Of a stretch of DNA of 64,000 bases, positions 47,301 to 60,208 are shown one piece after another. A program made the translations under genes and the position numbers. The stretch spans positions 4,592,501 to 4,656,500 of the forward strand of contig JAQPZY010001695.1 in the NCBI GenBank assembly GCA_029931535.1. Direction: 5' to 3'. The number at the start of each line of letters is the position of its first letter. Within the stretch, counting starts at the first letter, position 1. The notes below the pieces were generated by a model, which worked only from the letters and a program-made list of their open reading frames with translations, was not told where the DNA came from and made no database searches. The stretch comes from Margaritifera margaritifera. Lineage: Eukaryota > Mollusca > Bivalvia > Unionida > Margaritiferidae.

Positions 47301-50300
47301 ATGGTTGAGTGGCATTCAATACAGTTGTTCAATCTGTATTGCAAACCCTGACTGGAGTTATTTGTGTTTTCACTGATGTTCACACATCATATTTTTAGAG
47401 GCACCAGATCAAAGTTTTATAAATTAAATTTCATTTACACTGTAAAGCTAAAAAATAATTGGAAAGAGTCAAAGCAAAGATGTTATAAATACAAACATTT
47501 GTGTTTTGTTCCAAGTTAGTGGAAAGAACTTGTTTGATATGGCATATGAATATATCTCAGTCTGATATGGCATATGAATATATCTCAGTCTGATATGGCA
47601 TATGAATATATCTCAGTTTGATATGGCATATGAATATATCTCAGTCTGATATGGCATATGAATATATCTCAGTCTGATATGGCATATGAATATATCTCAG
47701 TCTGATATGGCATATGAATATATCTCAGTCTGATATGGCATATGAATATATCTCAGTTTGATATGGCATATGAATATATCTCAGTCTGATATGGCATATG
47801 AATATATCTCAGTCTGATATGGCATATGAATATATCTCAGTCTGATTACCTTGATGTATCCTAACACCATATCCATCAACTCAAAAGAAAACATTATGAA
47901 GTTTCGTGTATATATTAAACCGTTCAAACAATTGAAATTGCATTAAACCTTTCAAACAATTGAAATTGAATTAAACCTTTCAAACAACTGAAATTAAATT
48001 AAACCTTTCACACAATTGAAATTGAATTAAACCTTTCAAACAATTGAAATTGAATTAAACCTTTCAAACAATTGAAATTAAATTAAACCTTTCAAACAAT
48101 TAAAATTGAATTAAACCTTTCAAACAATTGAAATTAAATTAAACCTTTCAAACAATTGAAATTAAATTAAACCTTTCAAACAACTGAAATTGAATTAAAC
48201 CTTTCAAACAATTGAAATTAAATAAAAACTTTCAAACAATTGAAATTGAATTAAACCTTTCAAACAATTGAAATTGAATTAAACCTTTCAAACAATTGAA
48301 ATTGAATTAAACCTTTCAAACAACTGAAATTAAATTAAACCTTTCAAACAATTGAAATTGAATTAAACCTTTAAAACAATTGAAATTGAATTAAACCTTT
48401 CAAACAATTAAAATTGAATTAAACCTTTCAAACAACTGAAATTAAATTAAACCTTTCAAACAAATGAAACTGAATTAAACCTTTCAAACAAATGAAACTG
48501 AATTAAACCTTTCAAACAATTGAAATTGAATTTGGTTCAAAGGAAGCCATGATAGCTGAGGTGGTGGAATTGTCAGACTCGTAATCCATGGGTTGCAGGT
48601 TTGATATCCACCCAGGCCAGCCCAGGTTGACTGCCTCAGTATGTTCTTGGGAAAGCCACTTAGCTCCAATTTTCTCAGTATGATATAGCCAATAATGTGC
48701 TCAAAGTATAATTAAAAACCAACCAACTACAAATTTTTATTCAAAACAGTCATCATTTATAAATCCAAACAATTCCTTAAATCCAAGCTCCTTATCAGTG
48801 AATTCCAAACATCTGTACAAAAAATGTTTCTGTCAGCATATTTTTCACTCCAGAGATGTACATGTGAATGATATGTGTATATATCAATGATATAAGATGT
48901 ATTTGACTGATATGAGGTGTATATATGAATGATATAAGATGTATTGGACTGATATGAGGTGTATATATGAATGATATCAGATGTATGTGACCAATATGAG
49001 GTGTATATATGAATGATATAAGATGTATTTGACTGATACGAGGTGTATATATGAATGATATGGAAGGAATGAGAGCTGCAAGTAACAGCTAATGTGATCA
49101 CCTTTTCCAGTATGTTTTGATGTACTTTGTTTTTGTTACTATTACCAGTACAGAAGATGTCAAAACCATAAGCTGCTAACAGTGATAGATGTAAAATATT
49201 TTCATTCTGATGAGTATATGCATAAATAATTTTCATTTTTTTAAAATATACCAAAATGAACTAAAATGTGTGGTACATGTTGAAATTAATGAAACTATTT
49301 TGGATATTGCACAAAAGTTGGCAAGGACTCATGGGTGACATAACAGCAATGCTCGAAAAATTCCAGAGAGAACAAATTAAGACCAGTAGCACCACAAAAA
49401 ACATATTCCAATCAGATTTTTAAAATGAACCCTATAATGATATGACTGTAGACACAGAGTACAGTTTGTACATCGACTGTAGACACAGGGAACAGTTTGT
49501 ACATCTCTATAATGATGCGACTGTAGACACAGGATACAGTTTGTACATCGACTGTAGACACAGGGTACAGTTTGTACATTTCTATAATGATGTGACTGTA
49601 GACACAGGATTCAGTTTGTACATCTCTATAATTATATGACTGTAGAAATAGGTTACAGTTTGTACATCTCTATAATGATGTGACTGCAGACACAGGGTAG
49701 TTTGTACATCTCTATAATGATGCGACTGTAGACACAGGGTACAGTTTGTACATTTCTATAATGATGTGACTGTAGACACAGGATTCAGTTTGTACATCTC
49801 TATAATTATATGACTGTAGAAATAGGGTACAGTGTGTACATCTCTATAATGATGTGACTGTAGACACAGGGTAGTTTGTACATCTCTATAATGATGTGAC
49901 TGTAGACACAGGATTCAGTTTGTACATTTCTATAATGATGTGACTGTAGACACAGGGTACTGTTTGTAAATCTCTATAATGATGTGACTGTAGACACAGG
50001 GTACAGTTTGTACATCTCTATAATTATATGACTGTAGAAATAGGGTACAGTTTGTACATCTCTATAATGATGTGACTGCAGACACAGGGTAGTTTGTACA
50101 TCTCTATAATGATGCGACTGTAGACACAGGGTACAGTTTGTACATTTCTATAATGATGTGACTGTAGACACAGGATTCAGTTTGTACATCTCTATAATTA
50201 TATGACTGTAGAAATAGGGTACTGTGTGTACATCTCTATAATGATGTGACTGTAGACACAGGGTAGTTTGTACATCTCTATAATGATGTGACTGTAGACA

Positions 50301-53300
50301 CAGGATTCAGTTTGTACATTTCTATAATGATGTGACTGTAGACACAGGGTACTGTTTGTAAATCTCTATAATGATGTGACTGTAGACACAGGGTACAGTT
50401 TGTACATCTCTATAATGATGTGACTGTAGACACAGGGTACAGTTTGTACATCTCTATAATGATGTGACTAGACACAGGGTACAGTTTGTAAATCTCTATA
50501 ATGATGTGACTGTAGACACAGGGTACAGTTTGTACATCTCTATAATGATGTGACTGTAGACACAGGGTACAGTTTGTACATCTCTATAATGATATAACTG
50601 CAGACACAGGGTACAGTTTGTACATCTCTATAATGATATGACTGTAGACACAGGGTACAGTTTGTACATCTCTATAATGATATGACTGTAGACACAGGGT
50701 ACAGTTTGTACATCTCTATAATGATATGACTGTCGACACAGGGTACAGTTTGTACATCTCTATAACGATATGACTGTAGACACAGGGTACAGTTTGTACA
50801 TCTCTAAGGTTGTTCCATAACTGTCAGCGACATATGCGATTGGGTAAACAGCATTCCAAAATGACATAATCTCATATCACATAAAAACAAAAACTTTTTA
50901 CAATAGAAACCAGAAACACTTGAAGGGTGAAGGTGGTAATGGTTTATGGAAAACTTAATCAAGTGGATGAATGTTCAGTGCATAAGTGATTATTATAAGG
51001 TGCACATGTGAATGATAGGAGGTGTACATGTGAATGATATCTGGTATATATGTGAGTGATATGAGGTGCATATGTGAATGATAATGGAAGATTTGAGATG
51101 GAGCAGCAGCATGTAAAATGGACCTTTGAGATTGATAGTATGGAAGTTTTGAAAACTTGTACTAAAAACTCCTAATGATTAAGTGACAGCAAGAGGTACT
51201 CCAGCAAGATGTACTCTTTAAGAACAGGTGGTGTGGGATGGGAATCAGACAATCTGTAGAAAGTTGGATGGGCACATAATAAGCCTTGCACTTGCACACA
51301 TCAGCTGTCAGGATCAAACCTAGAACCAGTGATGCAAAGTAATCATTACAACTACCTATCATTTCTGTGTCTACAATTATTACCTATTGATTCTTCCTGT
51401 TCTCTCTTTTTCTGCCTAGCTTGTTCTTTTGCCTCTTCTGCAATGGACAAAGGACAGCAAATATTTAGGTATCTTGTATTTGAAAAAGCAGTTGCTTTCA
51501 TGAAGAGAAATGCTGAAAAATGCATTTTGACAGTAAAACAATTACATTACACAAGCTTCCTTGATTTACATAACTATTTTTAATGTTCTTTGCTCTTTTT
51601 ACTACATGTCCTGTGCTATAGTAGACATGCAGACAAAAAAACAACCTGGTACACTGATTGAAAATGGACAGTAATTGAAAATGGACAGTAATTATAAATT
51701 ACTCAAAGTTTTAAAAAGCGGATTAAGTACAAAATATGATTTAAAAAAGCAGATCTTAGACAAGCATTTCTTTTTCTACATTTGTGCGGTTATATTCTTC
51801 CACTTCTCATTTAAAAATCAAATTTGGCATTTGGCTTTAAACCATTAAATATTTTACTACACATGTGTCAATTCTACCTAAAGACTCCACCCACAACTGA
51901 ATGATTTCACAACACCTAATCCTAGGTGAAAGTTCCATACCTATTTTCTTATTTTTTGGAAGCTGCTTTTCCCAGTTTGGTCCAATATCAAACTCATCAT
52001 CTTCATCCGAGGAATGACTAGATGCCAGGTCGAGACTAGCTCTGCCAATGGACATCTCACTATCCGAGTCAGAGTCATTTCCTGTTTTACGATTTTCTCC
52101 ATCTACATCTGAAATTTACAAGATTTTTTTTTCATCATGATCACTGATTAGCAGGAAAAAATATAACAACTGTTGACTACTTTTAGATGATAATCAAGTC
52201 AATGGTCTACAAAACTTTAATAATAACTCCAATAATACCATTATAGCATGGTCTATCATATAACACAGGTATGGTCATAGATCCCATTATAGCATGGCCC
52301 CTCTCATATAACATGGGTATGGTCCTAGATCCCATTATAGCATGGTCCGTCATATAACATGGGTATGGTCTTAGATACCATCATAGCATGGTCCCTCATA
52401 TAACATAGGTATGGTCACAGATTCCATTATAGCATGGTCCCTCATATAACATGGGTATGGTCCTAGATACCATCTCTTAGCATGGTCCCTCATTTAACAT
52501 GGGTATGGTCACAGATCCCATTATAGCATGGCCCCTCATACAACATGGGTATGGTCACAGATCCCATTATAGCATGGCCCTTCATATAACACATAGTCCT
52601 AGATACCATCATAGCATGGTCCCTCATATAACATGGGTGTGGTCCTAGATCCATTATAGCATGGTCCCTCATATAACATGGGTATGGTCCTAGATACCAT
52701 CATAGCAGGGTCCCTCGTATAACATGGGTATGGTCCTAGATACCATCTCTTAGCATGGTCCCTCATTTAACATGGGTATGGTCACAGATCCCATTATAGC
52801 ATGGTCCCTCATACAACATGGGTAGGGTCACAGATCCCATTATAGCATGGTCCCTCATATAACACATAGTCCTAGATACCATCATAGCATGGTCCCTCAT
52901 ATAACATGGGTGTGGTCCTAGATCCATTATAGCATGGTCCCTCATATAACATGGGTATGGTCCTAGATACCATCATAGCATGGTCCCTCATATAACAAGG
53001 TATGGTCACAGATCCCATTTGGAGGATGAATTATTTTATAATATTGAAACTACCAATATAAAGCTGCCCCACTTATAACACTGTATCCAACCCTAATAAG
53101 ATCTTCTCAGTAAGACAGTCAATATTTTCTGTAAGTTGGACCAATTTTCAGTATGATGCAATGAAACAGCATGTACTGCTTTGTCAACTTGGAAAACAAG
53201 CATTTGAAAAGTTCAGAAATGTGATCTGGTACATTGAAGGCAACATAGTGTTCAACTAAAAGTTTTTAAAGTACACAGGCTTTAATGACCTCCAGTTCAG

Positions 53301-56300
53301 TTTCAGAAACTGCAGTTCCAAACCCCATGGAGGTTGATGGTTCCTTGCCAGTTCTCTCAGCTCAATGTGATCTTTGTTTTTTATTTCTTCATTTCATGTG
53401 GCAGAGGCAATCACCTCTTTCACCATAAGCAATACACAAATCAACACAATGTCCAATAAATGTAATTGTTGCCTTTCCTGCTTTTTTTCCAAGCACAGCA
53501 AACAATCTTAATATTTCTTTTGATAATTCTGTACAGATTGGTTGAACTTTTTAAGAGGCTGATTATCCTTGTTGTCTTAAACATGGTTTCGTTTTTTTGG
53601 ATGGCATTTCAAGATACTGCTATAACATAAATGCAAAACCTGGACCATGAACAGTGCTAGTCTGAGGGAGTAATGTACCTGTCTGGAGGCCGTACAATAA
53701 GTGGGAAAATTTTGAGCCCTTAAATTTTGTTATTTCCTCTAATACTGGAGACTAAATTTTATAAATAAAGCTTGAATCTTGACACTTATGGATATTTTCA
53801 ACCATCAATATTATTCTTACTCTTTCAAAAGGTTGAATTGTTTTGCTTTCTGACCAAAGAGAAAGATCAAACACAAAGGACAAAATCCAATATTATACAA
53901 ATGCAATTTACCATCTATCTTATCAACTGGTTGGTCATAACTATAGACATTGGGAGATAATCCAGATTTCTTTGGGTATTTAATGGGAAGTGTGCCTGAG
54001 GTTGAGGTACTAGTACTGCGGAGGTAGTCTTCGCCTTTATAAAGTCCCCCACTGCTCTTACTGGTGGAATGACTAGTTGTGGAGGTAGTGGAAATCCCAA
54101 CATTAATGCGTTGAAGTCCATTGTCAACAGAGGAATCATTCCGATATGCCAGTGCTGATCTATGGGCCTGCAAGTAAAGTGCCATGCATAAAATACTAGT
54201 ATCTTTTAGAATATTTTACCTATTTTATCAAAAATGGCAAGTCGTTTGACTTGTTCAATTGAATCAAATGAATTTTTAGCTTTTGTTAACTTGTGTGAAA
54301 CAATTGTTTTCTTGTGGGTGAAAAATTAATTTTCAGCAATTTGTATTACAGTATTGGTTTAACTATGATAAATAATACAGTATTGTGTTAACTATGATAA
54401 ATTACACAGTACTGTGTTAACTATGATAAATAACATAGTATTGTGTTAACTATGATAAATAACACAGTATTGTGTTAACTACGATAAATAACACAGTATT
54501 GTGTTAACTACAATAAATAACACAGTATTGTGTTAACTATGATAAATAACACAGTACTGCATTAACTATGATAAATAACAGTATTGCATTAACTACAATA
54601 ATAACACAGTATTGTGTTAACTATGATAAATAACAGTATTTTGTTAGCTATGATAAATAACACAGTATTGTGTTAACTATGATAAATAACACAGTATTGT
54701 GTTAACTACAATAAATAACAGTATTGTGTTAACTATGATAAATAACACAGTGTTGTGTTAACTATGATAAATAACAGTGTTGCATCAACTATGATAAATA
54801 ACACAGTATTGTGTTAACTACGATAAATAACACAGTATTATGTTAATGATAAATAACACAGTATTGTGTTAACTATGATAAATAACACAGTGTTGTGTTA
54901 ACTATGATAAATAACACAGTGTTGCATCAACTATGATAAATAACACAGTATTGTGTTAACTACGATAATTAAATGAGAATTTGACTTGTCTCCATGAGAT
55001 TAACTATGATAAATCAATGAGAATTTGGCTGGTCTCCATGAGATTAACTATGATAATTAAATGAGAATTTGACTTGTCTCCATGAGATTAACTATGATAA
55101 ATCAATGAGAATTTGGCTGGTCTCCATGAGGTTAACTACGATAAATCAAAGAGAATTTGACTTGTCTCCATGAGATTAACTATGATAAATCAATGAGAAT
55201 TTGGCTGGTCTCCATAAGGTTAACTATGATAAATAAATGAGAAATTGGCTTGTCTCCATGAGGTTAACTACTGAAATCAATGACAATAATCACTTATTTC
55301 ATATGCACTTACATTTTTTTTCAAATTCTACTGCTTCAGCCAGGTATAGTGATTCCTCTTTTAAATACAAACCCCCAACCTCCATGACAAGCAGCTGCTA
55401 ACTATCTATGGTCAGAATCCCTCTGCATCAATGATTTTTACTTCAAAATTACACCCTTTTGACAGTCACCCCATTAATATGGCCAGCTTACTAGTACAAA
55501 AAATGTCAGATTTGCCCCTCACAAGAAAGCACTTACTGGGGTTTACAGATGGAAACCTCGCTAATATTTTTTAAAATTTAAATTCTAAATTGACAATGAC
55601 ATTTGTTCCAACATGCTGATAAAATACCTAACTTTATTCCATATAAAGATGCAAGCTAATAATATGTTTATCTTTATTGCTATGTGTTCCTTAGCTGTCA
55701 GGTTGTGTCACTTTGATAATTACTGGCTATTTTTACTGCCAATAATTATTAAGATAATAAAATCGAACAGCTAAGCAACACAATATTGATCAACTCAAGT
55801 CAGCATGACATTGGCTCACCTCAAAGCTAAAATGATATGATTGTCTTCTTGGCTTCTCTCACAGAGATTACAAAAAAAAAGGTTTTGAAAAGGTACCAGA
55901 CTATAACCAGCTGATTATCTGAGAAGTTTACTTCCCGTGTAAACACAGATCATTTTGTGTATAAGTTGCAAATTAGTTTGACAGTGGTACAGTTGCCAAT
56001 GAAAGAATAAGTTATTGTGAAAAGTATAAAATGTTGCTGACATGAAAGATAAAAATTCTTAGTTTGGTACAAGATGTGAAAGTAATTTAACTGAATGAAA
56101 AAGGTATAGTTCTATGATCACTGCTGAGAAATTTAACATCGGAAAGATTCAAATAAACATTGTCAATGATAAAGAAAACATGCAGTAGTGGGAAAATGAA
56201 TGGATGGAGAAAGATTTTCACAGCCAGATGTCTGTACACTTATTTTAATGATAAGGTTTTTGACTTGTTTTGCACAGCAATTAATGATTATTCATAATTA

Positions 56301-59300
56301 TTTTTAAATACATTAACAGATGTTTTATCACATTGATTCCATGACATGCATGTGATATTTAAATGAAAATATTAAAGGTTTCAAAATTAGTTATGTCTTT
56401 CTGACGTTATATGTAACTATTTAGACCAACCTGTATGATCTGCTCTAGAAAGGCCACCCCTCTTATATGGCCACTTTTCTATTGCAGCAGGGGTGGCATT
56501 ATAAGAGGGGGATCACTGTATTTATATACTTCATTGTCTCAAGTGTTATGAAGAGCAAAAGTGTAGTCAGAAATATCTAATGAAAAATTTGGTTGTGTGC
56601 TTGGAGAGTAATGGCGTGCTTTAACTTGTTCATGTCTATTTAAACAGTGGTTGGGTGTAATCACAGAGTGGTTAAGTGTACTTCAGTGTAGTTGTACCCT
56701 TTCATAGGGAAATTAATGTCCTCTTTGAAAATGCTATATGCATAAAAGATGCACTTGGGGATAAATAGGATACTGTATATCACAGGAAAGCTGAGATGCA
56801 CTGCATTAGAAATTTGGGGTTTGCTTACTGAGTAGATGGAGCTCCTTGTCCCTCCCAGAACATCATCCCTCTCCAGTTTTTTTCCTTGACACCAGAACCA
56901 CAGTTTCTTCAGTTCAAAACGAATCTGGAAACAGACACAATTAAACAGATGGAGCTAATTTCAAATGAAATTTATGCAATGGGTTAAATGATTTCTTTGT
57001 TCCAGGAGCACTTTTTAAGGGATGTTCCAGTAAAACATATTTGGAAAACAGGGAAGGCACTTTCAATGTGGAGTAGTCACCCATTAATGTAATTTAGAAC
57101 GTTGTATCATTTTCACATGAAACTTTTGAGTAACCAGAGTGCCCTGGCATATATTTTAAAAAACTGCCCCCCCCCCCCCTGGGTACCATGTATGTTTAAA
57201 TGGAACAGACCTAAGCAAGACTTCATACAAAATGTTTTTCATTTTACAAAATTCTTTCATCTATATCATAAAATATACTTTTTGAGAATAAGAAATTCAA
57301 CATCACATGGTTTGCTGGCAAAATTTTGAACATCCAAATACAAACCTGATTTTTGTACTAAGAGAAAAATATGTGCAAAATTAATCCTCTTCTAGATTTT
57401 TCAAATGGAATCCTATATATCACAAAGATTTGACAAATTTCCTTATGCAGCAAAATTCTAATTTTAATTCGGAGTCAGAATATAATCAATGGTAATTTTT
57501 CATACCCTTTTAATTTTGTATACACCTATAATCCATAAAAATAATATTCAATTTTTGTGCTTGAATTCTTTGGTAGAGAACTCTGTATACTTATGTAACA
57601 AATTGTTTGGTTTGGTTTGGTGCTTTATGGCACATCAACACAAGTAGGTTATTTAGTGCCGAGGCAATTGGAGTAAAGTGCCTTGCCCAAGAACACACCA
57701 CGGTAGGTGACTCAGGCTGGTCCAGTGGTAGGATTCGAACCCACACCCTTTTGGTCGTGAGTCCGGCATGCTAACCACTGAGCCACCACAGCTCTGTAAC
57801 AAACTGTATATATTTATGTAACAAACTGTATATATTTATGTAACAAATTGTGTATATTTATGTGACAAATTGTGCATATTTATGTAACAAATTGTATATA
57901 TTTATGCAACAAATTGTATATATTTATGTAACAAATTGTATATATTTATGCAACAAATTGCAATTTCTTGTCTACTCAAGATTCATCTAAAAATCATAAG
58001 TACAATTTTTGACTAACATAATTTTTCATCTAAATTTTTTTTACGAATTACAATTAATTTACATAATATTTATTCCCCACTTTAATGAAACCCATTTCAG
58101 CAGGCCCTATAGGTTTGTTAAAATTGGATTTCACTGGACTTTTCCTAAATTTACCTTGTTATTTCCAAGAATGTAAGCCAGTGAGATACAGACACCAAGG
58201 GTACAAGTGAAAATGGCATACAGATAGTGAAGCGCTGGAATGTTGTAGTTGACGGCTAATAGACCAAACACCCAGGTGATTCCCCATAGCAACAGGACCA
58301 GAATGTTGGCCATTAAACCAACCCTGGAAAAGAAAAAAACAAGAATCAGCAAACCTTTATTCCAAGCTAAATCTGGTGGTGATTTAGTGCAAAGAGCTAA
58401 ACTATATTTGATTTTGTTTGGGGTTTTTTTTCTAAATTTCTTGGAAAACTTTCTTGATGTTTTTTTTTCCAAATATTTCTTGCAAAGCTGCAGTATTGTC
58501 TAAAAGATATCTTAATTAGTTATTTCTACTTATAACACTGCATCATAATTACCTATATCTAAATCTGTACATTTTGTCTTTGATGCATTCACAAAACTGC
58601 TCAAATCTGGAACAATCACTATGATAACATTTTAATTTGTATTTGTTTTTCAACCTCCAAAGTAACCAGCATGCTAAGGATGGAAAAAGTGTTTAAAACA
58701 AATACAGTGTACAGAATGCATCTTACCTCAAAAGTCCAATATCGGACACACTGATCTTTTCCCTACAGCTTGCCTTAACTGCAATCACAAATGTAAAGAT
58801 GTGGATCTGAAGAAGAAAAAAACATTTTGCAATCTTTGAGGGAAATACTCACACTTAAATAAATACATGCTTATAAAAGTGAAAATTGAGATAAATAAAA
58901 TCTATAACTGCAGAAAGATGCGTGACAGGTAAGTTAGTATATGATTTATTTTCTCAGAAGGATGGTTGTGTTAACTAATTACTGCAACAAAAAGTTATAA
59001 GGATACATGTACCATGAAATTCATTTTCATAGTTTTGCAAAAACTGACATTTTCGTTGGTATTTAAATTTGTGGATTTGGGAATAGGTCAAATTATTTCC
59101 ACAATGGGATCATTGTTCATTAGGCCTTTAATTTTATCGTTTATAGCTACCATGAAACCCACGGAAATTGGTACCCTACCAAAAATAGTAAATTCACAGT
59201 ATTTGATTTCATAAAGAAAAGCCGATTTACCATGACAGCAATCGTGATTGGTCCAGCAAAACTCCAGATAAATTTGTCCTCCATGGAAAGCCAACAGCTG

Positions 59301-60124
59301 AAATGAAAGACACTATAAGTGTCTTGACATTCTATCATATTATCTGTGTAGAGAGATGCTAATCCCTACCAGTATAAAACAGGAATGTCAGCATTACAAA
59401 ATCTGAATCTGACCATAAACATAGAAATTCAGGGATGTTTTTTCTACCATTTTCAGAACGGGGTCTGGAATCCATGGAATTGGGAATTTTTATGCGTAAA
59501 AGGTCAAATTGGGAAATTATGAATTGTTTTTACACACTGTTATTCACAAAAATTTACTAACGATATGGTTTTCACCCAGTGTTGATGCCTTGCATATATC
59601 CTTATTGAATTTCGGTGGCACGTTATTTTTTTTAATCGGAGCATGAAGAAAACTTAATGCACAAGTGCAACAATTTAAAATTTTATATATGATACTGGGA
59701 AAATTTTTATGATTTTAATATCCCCAACAAGAATCAAACAGTACAGATACCTTTCAGTTCATGGGTCTATTCTTTAAATGTCTTTAAGAATGAAAATGAT
59801 AAATTTACACATTCCTGTAATAATCACTTTAATACTTTCCAAGCTTTTAAAGTTCCTCCATACTACAAACAAAAACATCAACTCTGTCTCTCTGCGGGAA
59901 ATATGTTTGACGTGAACAAGACAGCACAATGTCAGAGACCCATCTACTTACAACGGTTTATTTGTGTCACTTTTATAGCTGTCTGTGCTCAGTCCCACTG
60001 CCAAGCTGACAATAATACCAGGAATCACTGCAAGAAGAACATTTACAGTTACTAAAGAAAAAATCATGTCTAAGAATCATAGTTTTACAAGGACTAGTCT
60101 CTGAACCCTTTGAATTATTATACA

Positions 60125-60208
<84 letters not shown>

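Noticed and set aside
48757..49254. 165-aa ORF with SYQSNTSYIIHIYT repeats on the - strand
   Set aside because: It is read through the 42-bp minisatellite, whose length is a multiple of three; there are no splice or domain signals.
49442..49639. 65-aa ORF with TVDTEYSLYIDCRHR repeats
   Set aside because: It comes from the 44-bp minisatellite, not from a gene.
51329..51583. 84-aa + strand ORF
   Set aside because: It is antisense to CELSR exon 12, which has proper splice signals on the - strand.
52490..52945. Two near-identical 60-aa ORFs (MRDHAIMDLGPHPCYMRDHA)
   Set aside because: They are products of the 273-bp duplicated block of a minisatellite.
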